Assembly (NCBI GenBank): GCA_047017005.1
Contig: JBKXSZ010000033.1
Coordinates: forward strand, 1-9,778
DNA from: JBKXSZ01 sp047017005
GTDB lineage: Bacteria; Bacillota; Clostridia; TANB77; CAG-508
Direction of reading: 5' to 3'
Length of the DNA: 9,778 bases
A model generated the notes under the pieces. That model did not search any database. It was given only the letters and a program-made list of their open reading frames with translations, and was not told where the DNA came from. Below, one piece after another: positions 1 to 5,774 of the stretch (position 1 is the first letter of the stretch; every line of letters begins with the position of its first letter). The position numbers and the translations under genes are program-made.

Positions 1-59
1 TAGAAGAAGAAATTAAGAAGAATAGAAAAGAATCAGAATACGAGGAGGAAATTAGATGA
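1..59 (+). CDS. C-terminal tail of an unidentified upstream gene (partial)
   Basis: Of the three forward frames, only the one read from base 3 stays open from the window edge to a stop (TGA, 57-59); the other two meet stops at 1-3 and 14-16. It encodes 18 residues, very rich in Glu and Lys, ending in EYEEEIR. The stop overlaps the gatB start as ATGA, the usual sign of translational coupling. In many Firmicutes the gene before gatB is gatA, so this could be a GatA tail, but the charged sequence does not resemble GatA ends I know. The product is therefore left unnamed, and a chance open stretch is possible in so short a segment. Confidence 0.4.
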   Translation, partial: EEEIKKNRKESEYEEEIR

Positions 60-1489
60 ATGAAGATTATGAATTAGTCATCGGACTAGAAGTACATGCA
101 GAGCTTTCAACCAAAACTAAAATATTTTGTTCCTGCCCAACGGAATTTGGAGGAATGCCAAATACACATTGCTGCCCTGTTTGTATGGCAATGCCAGGAG
201 CACTTCCTGTATTAAATGAAAAAGTAGTAGAGTATGCAGTAAAAGCAGGCCTTGCTACCAACTGCCAAATTGCAAGAGAAAGTAAAAATGATAGAAAAAA
301 TTATTTTTACCCAGACCTTCCAAAATCTTATCAAATCTCCCAATTTGATAAACCATTATGCATCGGAGGTCATATTGATATTGAAACTAGCAAAGGACCT
401 AAAATAATTGGTATCACAAGAATCCATATTGAGGAAGATGCAGGAAAGCTAAACCATAATGAATTTACGGGTGGAAGTTTAGTTGATTTAAATAGAGCAG
501 GTGTTCCTTTAATTGAGATTGTATCTGAACCAGATATGCGTTCAACAGAAGAAGTGGAATTATATCTAAAGAAATTAAAATCGATTCTAGAATATATTGA
601 AGTATCGGATTGTAAAATGCAAGAAGGTTCTTTTAGAGCAGATGTCAATGTTTCAGTTCGAAAATATGGAGAACCATTTGGAACAAGAACTGAAATGAAA
701 AACATGAACTCTTTTAGAAGTATTATACGAGCGATAGAATATGAAAGAGAAAGACAAATAGCAGAGTTAGAAAAAGGAAATAAGATAGAACAAGATACCT
801 TACGTTGGGATGATGTATCTGGAAAAACCTTCTCCATGAGAAGTAAGGAAAATGCACAAGATTACCGTTATTTCCCAGAACCAGATTTATTAGCGATTAA
901 AATATCAGATGAATACATAGAAAAAGTAAAAGAAACACTTCCAGAATTACCAGAGAGCAGAAAGAAACGCTATATGGAAGAACTAAAAATTAATGAAAAA
1001 GATGCCCAAATTCTTACTGGTTCGAAATATTTGTCTAACTTATTCGAAGCGGCTTACGCAACATATAACAAACCGCAAGCAATTGCAAACTGGATACGTT
1101 CAGATATTTCTAGAATTTTAAATGAGAAAGAAATGGAACCAGAAGAAATTCCATTTACAGGAGGACAATTAGCAGAGTTAGTAAAACTAATTGATGAAGG
1201 AACCATTAGTACAAAAATAGCAAAAGATGTACTAGAAAAATTATTTGAAGAACCAAAAGGACCAATGGATATTGTAAAAGAAAATGGATGGCTACAGATT
1301 TCAGATGAAGCTGCCATTAAGGAAGTAGTAATAAAAGTATTACAAGAAAATCCACAATCGGTAGAAGACTATAAAGCGGGAAAAGATAGAGCACTAAAAT
1401 TCTTATTAGGACAGGCAATGAAGCAAACAAAAGGAAAAGCAAATCCTCAGATGTTAAATAAGATGTTTATCGAAGAATTAAATAAATAA
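56..1489 (+). CDS. gatB: Asp-tRNA(Asn)/Glu-tRNA(Gln) amidotransferase subunit B
   Basis: GatB is the tRNA-binding and kinase subunit of GatCAB. It phosphorylates the Glu or Asp on misacylated Glu-tRNA(Gln) or Asp-tRNA(Asn), and the ammonia released by GatA then completes amidation in the cytoplasm. The 477 residues match the family's usual length. The N-terminus reads ELVIGLEVHAELSTKTKIFC. The Cys set expected for the zinc site is present (C25, C27, and C39/C40 with C43 in CCPVC). The signature LVDLNRAGVPLIEIVSEPD lies at about 142-160. The C-terminal third is the tRNA-binding tail (YqeY-like/GatB C-terminal domain), ending in KGKANPQMLNKMFIEELNK. The start at 56 is supported by AGGAGG at 43-48 with a 7-base spacer. 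It overlaps the upstream reading frame, so it is probably the last gene of an operon; hairpins follow it. Nothing is missing or broken. Confidence 0.97.
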   Translation: MNEDYELVIGLEVHAELSTKTKIFCSCPTEFGGMPNTHCCPVCMAMPGALPVLNEKVVEYAVKAGLATNCQIARESKNDRKNYFYPDLPKSYQISQFDKPLCIGGHIDIETSKGPKIIGITRIHIEEDAGKLNHNEFTGGSLVDLNRAGVPLIEIVSEPDMRSTEEVELYLKKLKSILEYIEVSDCKMQEGSFRADVNVSVRKYGEPFGTRTEMKNMNSFRSIIRAIEYERERQIAELEKGNKIEQDTLRWDDVSGKTFSMRSKENAQDYRYFPEPDLLAIKISDEYIEKVKETLPELPESRKKRYMEELKINEKDAQILTGSKYLSNLFEAAYATYNKPQAIANWIRSDISRILNEKEMEPEEIPFTGGQLAELVKLIDEGTISTKIAKDVLEKLFEEPKGPMDIVKENGWLQISDEAAIKEVVIKVLQENPQSVEDYKAGKDRALKFLLGQAMKQTKGKANPQMLNKMFIEELNK

Positions 1490-1513
1490 AATTAATTGAG
1501 GGGACATGCCAAT

Positions 1514-1535
1514 ATCATAGGTTAAAACCTATGAT
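1514..1535. repeat. Perfect 22-bp palindrome downstream of gatB
   Basis: Arms ATCATAGGTT (1514-1523) and AACCTATGAT (1526-1535) are exact reverse complements around a central AA, giving a 10-bp potential stem. No U-tract follows in either direction: the plus strand continues with A's. It is therefore not a standard terminator on its own. It lies 8 bases before the strong terminator hairpin, between gatB and the convergent membrane-protein gene. It could be an mRNA 3'-end stabiliser or a protein site; the sequence does not decide. Confidence 0.6.
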
Positions 1536-1543
1536 AAAAAGTT

Positions 1544-1590
1544 AAATAGCTTAATACTTGATCACAAGTGTTAAGCTATTTCTTTTTCTT
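1544..1590. terminator. Bidirectional intrinsic terminator between gatB and the convergent gene
   Basis: A 17-bp stem with one G-U-type mismatch pairs 1544-1560 with 1565-1581 around the 4-base loop ATCA. On the plus strand it is followed by CTTTTTCTT, terminating gatB. On the minus strand it is followed by AACTTTTTAT, so it can also end transcripts of the small membrane-protein gene. One element serving both convergent genes is the simplest reading. Confidence 0.85.
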
Positions 1591-1664
1591 ATTTAATAAA
1601 TTTAAAAAGCGTTTCTCTGATTCTATCTATAATATTATATGCGCTATTCCATTTCTGATTTCTC

Positions 1665-1925
1665 TTAAGCAAGTTGTTTACGAATCGTATCTACAAAAAA
1701 TCCAAAGGCAAAAAAGGCAACAAAGAAAAGTAAGCTGGTTTTAAATAAAATAGTGCCAGCATCATAAAGCATTGGAATTTCATAAATAAAATCATAAACT
1801 AATAATAAGATACAAGAAAATAAAGTAATAGAAAAAGAAACGCAATACCCTTGCTTCATTACCTTTACAATTGGTTTATCAATTTCTAATATTTTCTTTT
1901 TAAAATCATGAAATTTTTTTATCAT
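1665..1925 (-). CDS. Small two-helix membrane protein of unknown function
   Basis: An 86-residue protein that I do not recognise by family. It begins with a basic cytoplasmic-looking stretch (MIKKFHDFKKKILEID). Two hydrophobic segments follow at about 28-48 (VSFSITLFSCILLLVYDFIY) and 58-78 (TILFKTSLLFFVAFFAFGFF), then a short charged end (VDTIRKQLA). By the positive-inside rule both ends would be cytoplasmic with a short outer loop. Reality is supported by AGAGG eight bases before the ATG, a well-formed promoter just upstream, and flanking terminators on both sides. It is a separate transcription unit between gatB and rpsT. It could be a conserved clostridial membrane protein, but no function can be assigned. 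Confidence 0.8.
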   Translation of the reverse strand: MIKKFHDFKKKILEIDKPIVKVMKQGYCVSFSITLFSCILLLVYDFIYEIPMLYDAGTILFKTSLLFFVAFFAFGFFVDTIRKQLA

Positions 1926-1961
1926 CTCTGATACCTCTACTTTCTATTAATCCCTATTTCT

Positions 1962-1990
1962 ATCTTAGCATGAAAGGATACGAGAATCAA
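1962..1990 (-). promoter_or_regulatory. Promoter of the small membrane-protein gene
   Basis: Reading the minus strand, TTGATT (1985-1990) and TAAGAT (1962-1967) are separated by exactly 17 bases, and a TGC triplet just before the -10 box makes it an extended -10. It lies between the rpsT terminator and the gene, so the gene can be expressed independently of rpsT. Confidence 0.7.
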
Positions 1991-2012
1991 AGGTAATTTA
2001 TACCAAGAAAGT

Positions 2013-2049
2013 CAACAAAAAAGATACAAACATTAACTGTTGTATCTTT
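2013..2049 (-). terminator. Intrinsic terminator of rpsT
   Basis: On the minus strand AAAGATACAA (2049-2040) and TTGTATCTTT (2029-2020) form a 10-bp stem around a 10-base loop. The T-run continues as TTTTGTT. It begins 17 bases after the rpsT stop codon, closing a monocistronic rpsT transcript. Confidence 0.85.
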
Positions 2050-2066
2050 ACTTTTTTATCTAAATC

Positions 2067-2330
2067 TTATTTTACTGTATTTAACTTTTTAGCTAAATTT
2101 GATTTCTTTCTTGCAGCAGTGTTTTTTACAATAACACCTTTTGTGCAAGCTTGATCTATTTTTTTAGTAGCTGCTTGGAATAATGTTGTTGCTTCTTCTT
2201 TATTTCCAGCTTCTACTGCTTGTTCAAATTTCTTTACAGCTGATTTATATCCAGATTTAATCATATTATTTCTTAATGTTTTTTTCTCAATAACTTTTAC
2301 TCTTTTTTTGGCTGATTTGATGTTTGGCAT
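2067..2330 (-). CDS. rpsT: Small ribosomal subunit protein S20 (bS20)
   Basis: bS20 binds 16S rRNA early in assembly of the 30S subunit. From the ATG at 2330 the product has 87 residues, the normal S20 size. It starts MPNIKSAKKRVKVIEKKTLR and contains the conserved KGVIVKNTAARKKSNLAKKLN end. It is highly basic and would fold as a helical bundle. An in-frame GTG at 2342 would add four residues (MPIN), but it overlaps the Shine-Dalgarno AGGAGGTG itself and is not plausible; the ATG at 2330 sits 11 bases after GGAGG and gives the family's standard MPNIKSA start. It has its own promoter and terminator and is transcribed away from the rpiB operon. Confidence 0.96.
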   Translation of the reverse strand: MPNIKSAKKRVKVIEKKTLRNNMIKSGYKSAVKKFEQAVEAGNKEEATTLFQAATKKIDQACTKGVIVKNTAARKKSNLAKKLNTVK

Positions 2331-2378
2331 ATTTATTGGCACCTCCTCTTATTTGCATACTAAACTATAACGTCTAAT

Positions 2379-2407
2379 ATTTTAACATGAAAATTACAGT
2401 TTGGCAA
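2379..2407 (-). promoter_or_regulatory. Promoter of rpsT
   Basis: On the minus strand TTGCCA (2407-2402) and TAAAAT (2384-2379) are spaced by 17 bases, with TGT just before the -10 box (extended -10). The predicted start would leave a leader of about 40 bases that contains the strong AGGAGGTG ribosome-binding site. Confidence 0.75.
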
Positions 2408-2410
2408 GTA

Positions 2411-2443
2411 CTTTGCAAAGAAAATTTGGTTTTCTAGGAAAAC
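2411..2443. repeat. Two short inverted repeats in the rpsT/rpiB divergent region
   Basis: CTTTGCAAAG (2411-2420) is a perfect 10-bp palindrome placed just upstream of the rpsT -35 box. GTTTTC (2429-2434) and GAAAAC (2438-2443) form a second inverted repeat with a 3-base centre. Their position suits an operator, but short AT-rich palindromes can arise by chance and no known regulator site is recognised. Confidence 0.35.
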
Positions 2444-2532
2444 GGGGAATAGCAAAAAAGACTGTCGAATAAAAACAAAATATAAGTTAAAACAGAAAGA
2501 CAATATACAAAAGAGTTTTTTCTCGTAAAATG

Positions 2533-2561
2533 TTGTATTCTAGCTGGGGTTGTGGTATAGT
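2533..2561 (+). promoter_or_regulatory. Promoter of the rpiB-tagO-rubredoxin operon
   Basis: TTGTAT (2533-2538) and TATAGT (2556-2561) are separated by 17 bases, with TGG immediately before the -10 box (extended -10). The leader to the rpiB ATG would be about 35 bases. No terminator occurs before 4543, so this promoter can serve all three genes. Confidence 0.65.
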
Positions 2562-2602
2562 AAAAAAGAATAAATTAGTACCAAAGTATGGGAGGTCATA
2601 GT

Positions 2603-3049
2603 ATGATAGCTTTAGGAAGCGATCATGGTGGATATAAATTAAAAGAAGAAATCAAGAAATATTTAAAAGAACAAGGAATTGCATATAAAGATTATGGAAC
2701 GGATTCAGAAGAAAGAACGGATTATCCAATCTATGCAAAGAAAGTAGCAGAAGCGGTACAAAAGAAAGAATGCGATAAAGGAATCTTGCTTTGCCGCTCT
2801 GGATATGGGATGACAGTTGTTGCAAATAAATATAAAGGGATTCGTGCAGCATCTATTGCAGACCGTGAGTCAGCTAAATTTGCGAAAGCAGATGATGATA
2901 TTAATGTAATTACACTAGGAGGAGATTATCTAACTATTAATGAAGCTGTTTGTATTATTCGAAATTGGATAGCAACGGAATTTAAAGGTGGTAGATATCA
3001 AGAGAGATTAGATATGATAACAGAAATAGAAAAGGAAAACATGAAGTAG
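2603..3049 (+). CDS. rpiB: RpiB/LacAB-family sugar-phosphate isomerase, probably ribose-5-phosphate isomerase B
   Basis: Family members interconvert aldose and ketose phosphates, typically ribose-5-P and ribulose-5-P, in the cytoplasm. The 148 residues match RpiB length. Visible hallmarks are IALGSDHGGYKLKEEI (D7, H8), the ERTDYP motif at 37-42, the ring-flanking Cys C64 in ILLCRSGYGM, ANKYKGIRAA at 74-83, and the phosphate-binding-type C-terminus FKGGRYQERLDMI. I chose the ATG at 2603 because GGAGG (2591-2595) lies 7 bases before it; an ATG at 2588 would add MGGHS and swallow that site. Two differences from the E. coli enzyme as I recall it are CRSGYG in place of CGTGIG, and D97 where E. coli has the conserved His in RQHND. 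This leaves room for another substrate within the family. It is first in an operon with the tagO-like gene (19-base gap). Confidence 0.88.
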   Translation: MIALGSDHGGYKLKEEIKKYLKEQGIAYKDYGTDSEERTDYPIYAKKVAEAVQKKECDKGILLCRSGYGMTVVANKYKGIRAASIADRESAKFAKADDDINVITLGGDYLTINEAVCIIRNWIATEFKGGRYQERLDMITEIEKENMK

Positions 3050-3068
3050 AATAGGGAGGTCTTAAATT

Positions 3069-4313
3069 ATGTGGGGAGATATTGTAATTGCGTTTTTACT
3101 TGCGTTTATCACTGCATTTATGGCTACACCCTATACAATTAAGTTAGCAAAAAAAGTTGGAGCAGTCGATGTACCAAAAGATAATAGAAGAATGCATAAA
3201 AAGCCAATGCCCAAATTAGGTGGACCAGCTGTTATACTAGGTTTTTTAGTATCAGTTGGATATTTACTAATTACTATGTCAATAGAAGGTAGTGTCACTT
3301 TATTTGGAGAAGAACAATATGGCATTAAATTATTAGGATTATTGCTAGGTATTTTAATTATAGGGATTACATGTTTTATCGATGATATAAAAACAATAAA
3401 GCCACTAACAAAACTAGCAGGACAAGTATTAGCAGCTATTGTTGTAGTAGCATTTGGAATTCGAATAGGAGATTTTAATATTCCATTTTTACATACAGTG
3501 GGATTAAATGATGCTTTTTCTGTTATTTTAACAATTATTTGGATAGTAGGGGTAACTAATGCTATTAACTTGATTGATGGATTAGATGGTCTATCGACAG
3601 GAATTTCTATTATTTCTTGTTTATCTTTACTTATGATATTTGCTTTAAATGGCTCGCCACTTATTTCCATTGTGTTAACAACAGCATTAGCAGGAGCACT
3701 AATTGGCTTTTTACCATATAACTTTAATCCAGCCAAAACGTTTATTGGAGATACCGGTTCTAATTTCTTGGGATTTACATTAGCAGTTGTATCTATTCTA
3801 GGAGTAGCTAAAACATATACAGCAGCAGTTATTGTATTACCAGTTATAGTCCTAGGATTACCTATATTTGATACGGTTTTTGCAATTATTCGAAGAATTA
3901 TAAAAGGAAAATCATTGAAGGCAGTATTCCAAGCAGATAAAGGACATTTACATCATAAAATTGTAAGTAAAGGATTTAGCCAAAAACAAGCAGTTTTAAT
4001 TCTTTATGGAATTAGTGCTACTTTTGGAATGTTTGCTGTTATTTTATTTGATAGTGGTATTTGGAAAGCATTATCCTTTGCTTTGATGGTAATTGCCGTA
4101 ATTGCCTTAGGATATAGAAACTTCTCAAAACTAAGAAGTGGAGACGACGATACCATGTACGAATGTTCAAACTGTCGTTATATCTATAATCCAAAAGCAG
4201 GAAACGAAAGTGCCAATATTGCACCAGGAACGAGTTTTGAGAAGTTGCCAGAAGAATGGGTCTGCCCAGTATGTGGTGAAAGAAAAGACATGTTTATACC
4301 ACATGAAGATTAA
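3069..4313 (+). CDS. tagO: TagO/WecA-type undecaprenyl-phosphate sugar-1-phosphate transferase fused to a C-terminal rubredoxin
   Basis: Residues 1-350 are a MraY/WecA/TagO-family membrane enzyme, which moves a sugar-1-phosphate (usually GlcNAc-1-P) from a UDP-sugar to undecaprenyl phosphate, starting teichoic acid or other envelope polymer synthesis. Motifs in order: DVPKDNRRMHKKPMPKLGG (34-52), catalytic-type Asp pair D105-D106, NAINLIDGLDGLSTG (164-178), TFIGDTGSNFLGF (224-236) and the GHLHHK histidine motif (292-297), with about ten to eleven hydrophobic helices. A short linker (SKLRSGDDDT) leads to residues 363-414, a whole rubredoxin: MYECSNC, Y-I-Y, IAPGTSFEKLP, EEWVCPVCG and KDMF, with all four iron-ligand cysteines. 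The family normally stops after the last helix. By known WecA topology the rubredoxin would face the cytoplasm. AGGGAGGT lies 8 bases before the ATG. There is no frameshift: the fusion is one open frame. Confidence 0.93.
   Translation: MWGDIVIAFLLAFITAFMATPYTIKLAKKVGAVDVPKDNRRMHKKPMPKLGGPAVILGFLVSVGYLLITMSIEGSVTLFGEEQYGIKLLGLLLGILIIGITCFIDDIKTIKPLTKLAGQVLAAIVVVAFGIRIGDFNIPFLHTVGLNDAFSVILTIIWIVGVTNAINLIDGLDGLSTGISIISCLSLLMIFALNGSPLISIVLTTALAGALIGFLPYNFNPAKTFIGDTGSNFLGFTLAVVSILGVAKTYTAAVIVLPVIVLGLPIFDTVFAIIRRIIKGKSLKAVFQADKGHLHHKIVSKGFSQKQAVLILYGISATFGMFAVILFDSGIWKALSFALMVIAVIALGYRNFSKLRSGDDDTMYECSNCRYIYNPKAGNESANIAPGTSFEKLPEEWVCPVCGERKDMFIPHED
4155..4313 (+). other. Rubredoxin domain fused to the transferase, with possible internal start
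   Basis: This segment encodes residues 363-414 of the transferase fusion and is a full-length 52-residue rubredoxin with CxxC pairs CSNC and CPVC. It still begins with an in-frame ATG at the position where free rubredoxins start. GGAG at 4140-4143 lies 11 bases upstream of that ATG, so a free rubredoxin could also be made from within the gene. Counted by eye, it is identical to the next gene's product at 31 of 52 positions without gaps. Confidence 0.8.
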
Positions 4314-4377
4314 AAAGATGTATAATTTTTAGAAAATCACATATAACTAAAAGAAGGAAAGAGGAGGTGCAGCTAAT

Positions 4378-4536
4378 ATGTACGAATGTATGGCTTGTGG
4401 ATACATATATGATCCAAAAGTAGGAGACCCAGACAGTGGAATTGCTCCAGGAACAGCATTTGAAGATATACCAGAAGATTGGGTTTGTCCACTATGTGGA
4501 GTTGGAAAAGATATGTTTAAGAAAATAGAAGAATAA
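4378..4536 (+). CDS. Rubredoxin
   Basis: A 52-residue iron protein holding one Fe in four Cys thiolates, serving as a one-electron carrier in the cytoplasm, commonly to rubrerythrin, flavodiiron proteins or superoxide reductase in anaerobes. The ligands are C4 and C7 (CMAC) and C37 and C40 (CPLC). The classic GYIYDPKVGDPDSGIAPGTA and EDWVCPLCGVGKDMF elements are complete, and the length is typical. AGGAGGTG (4362-4369) lies 8 bases before the ATG. It starts 64 bases after the transferase-rubredoxin gene with no terminator between, so it is the third gene of that operon, and an intrinsic terminator follows at once. It closely resembles the fused domain upstream, which suggests a tandem duplication. 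Its redox partner is not encoded in this window. Confidence 0.96.
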   Translation: MYECMACGYIYDPKVGDPDSGIAPGTAFEDIPEDWVCPLCGVGKDMFKKIEE

Positions 4537-4542
4537 AAAAAG

Positions 4543-4575
4543 ATTGCCTAACTAGAAATAGTTGGCAATTTTTTT
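4543..4575 (+). terminator. Intrinsic terminator of the rpiB-tagO-rubredoxin operon
   Basis: ATTGCCTAACTA (4543-4554) pairs with TAGTTGGCAAT (4559-4569) as an 11-bp stem with one bulged T and a GAAA loop, followed directly by a six-T run. It starts 7 bases after the rubredoxin stop. Confidence 0.92.
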
Positions 4576-4708
4576 GAGTGGAAATAGTTAGTGTAAAATA
4601 ATAATAAAAAGTGAGATACTCACAAAATTGTGTTAAAATATTCACCATCAGACGAAGAGTTATCAAATTTCCACAAGAAAAATTGACAATATCGGAAGAT
4701 AGTGAGGT
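4576..4708. other. Spacer between operons, little recognisable content
   Basis: AT-rich spacer with no convincing reading frame. It holds a short inverted repeat, GTGAG-ATA-CTCAC (4611-4623), and a consensus-like TTGACA at 4683-4688 that has no -10 box at proper spacing. Nothing else is supported here. Confidence 0.5.
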
Positions 4709-4737
4709 TTGTAATTCTAGTGATTTTATTGTATAAT
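4709..4737 (+). promoter_or_regulatory. Promoter of hslO-sua5
   Basis: TTGTAA (4709-4714) and a consensus TATAAT (4732-4737) are 17 bases apart. The start point near 4744 would leave a leader of about 70 bases. No heat-shock CIRCE or similar operator is visible. Confidence 0.75.
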
Positions 4738-4816
4738 ATAACAGTTATTAAAAAATTAAATGGTTAAAATCATTAGAATAAAAGAAAATAGAACAGACAA
4801 AAGGAGATAAAATTAT

Positions 4817-5725
4817 ATGGAAAATAACGATAGAATTATAAAGTTTTTAGCACATGACGGAAAAGTAAGTGTTAGTGTCATAAATAGTACCTATTTAGTA
4901 GAGCAAGCAAGAAAAATCCATGATTTAAGTCCTGTTACGACAGCAGCATTAGGTAGATTACTTACTATTACAGCGATGATGGGAGCAGATTTAAAAAGTC
5001 CGGATGACAAATTAACCATACAAGTAAGAGGAAATGGTCCAATTGGAAGTATGGTAACAAGTAGCAATATGTTTCCAAAAGTAAAAGGATATGTAGCAAA
5101 TCCAATTGTGGATTTACCACTAAGAAAAGATGGAAAATTGGATGTAGGAAGAGCTGTAGGGAAAGAAGGATTTTTAAATATTATTAAAGATATTGGATTA
5201 AAAGAACCATATGTTGGAATGGTACCATTAACATCTGGAGAGATTGCAGAAGACTTTGCTCAATATTTTGCTACCTCTGAACAAAAACCAACAGTTTGTG
5301 CATTAGGTGTATTAGTAGATAGCCAAGGAGTAAAAGCAGCAGGAGGATATCTTCTCACATTGATGCCAGACGCTACAGAAGAGGTAATTGATAAAATAGA
5401 AGAAAATGTAAAAAGTGTACCAGCCATTAGCAAAATGTTAGAAGATGAATTAACATTAGAAGAAATTGCAAAAAAGGTAACAGGTGATCAAAAGGCTCAG
5501 GTCATAGAGCAAGATATTATTCCTGTATATGAATGTGATTGTAGTAAAGGAAAAATTGCAGATGCTTTAGCGACCATTGGAAAAGAAGAATTACAAGACA
5601 TGATAGAAAAAGAAGGAAAAGCAGAGACCATATGCCATTTCTGTAATAGGAAATATACTTTTGATAAAATAGAATTAGAAGAAATTTTGAAAAGAGCAAC
5701 AAATAAAGAAAATAGAGATAAATAG
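4817..5725 (+). CDS. hslO: Hsp33 redox-regulated molecular chaperone
   Basis: Hsp33 is a cytoplasmic holdase that is inactive while its C-terminal cysteines bind zinc, and is switched on by oxidation plus unfolding, protecting proteins during oxidative stress. The 302 residues are of usual length. The N-terminal domain contains RGNGPIGSM (71-79), GYVANPIVDLP (91-101), the substrate-domain motif QKPTVCALGVLVD and GGYLLTLMP (176-184). The zinc switch is intact: C240 and C242 (CDC) and C273 and C276 (CHFC), spaced CxC-x30-CxxC. AAGGAG (4801-4806) lies 10 bases before the ATG. The sua5 gene follows after 49 bases without a terminator, so the two are probably cotranscribed from the promoter at 4709-4737. 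Its neighbourhood with two rubredoxin modules fits an organism that meets oxygen episodically (inference). Confidence 0.97.
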   Translation: MENNDRIIKFLAHDGKVSVSVINSTYLVEQARKIHDLSPVTTAALGRLLTITAMMGADLKSPDDKLTIQVRGNGPIGSMVTSSNMFPKVKGYVANPIVDLPLRKDGKLDVGRAVGKEGFLNIIKDIGLKEPYVGMVPLTSGEIAEDFAQYFATSEQKPTVCALGVLVDSQGVKAAGGYLLTLMPDATEEVIDKIEENVKSVPAISKMLEDELTLEEIAKKVTGDQKAQVIEQDIIPVYECDCSKGKIADALATIGKEELQDMIEKEGKAETICHFCNRKYTFDKIELEEILKRATNKENRDK

Positions 5726-5774
5726 AAAACAAGAAAAGTGTAATTAAGAAAATGCAAGTAAAGAAGGATGAAAG

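Noticed and set aside
370..837. Minus-strand open frame of 155 codons opposite gatB
   Set aside because: Antisense to conserved gatB sequence, low-complexity Ser/Phe-rich product, no sign of a real family.
2331..2342. GTG start for rpsT at 2342
   Set aside because: It overlaps the Shine-Dalgarno sequence and adds MPIN ahead of the universal MPNIK start.
2588..2602. Earlier ATG for rpiB at 2588
   Set aside because: It would place the strong GGAGG site inside the coding region and has no good site of its own; the ATG at 2603 gives the family-like start MIALGSDHGG.
3131..3736. Minus-strand open frame of 201 codons opposite the transferase gene
   Set aside because: It lies wholly antisense to a gene with clear family motifs, has no recognisable domain, and is explained by codon bias on the opposite strand.
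4138..4332. 64-codon plus-strand frame over the end of the transferase gene
   Set aside because: Out-of-frame shadow; the true frame here encodes a complete rubredoxin domain.
4683..4688. Perfect TTGACA as the hslO -35 box
   Set aside because: There is no -10 box 16-18 bases downstream; TTGTAA at 4709 has exact 17-base spacing to TATAAT.
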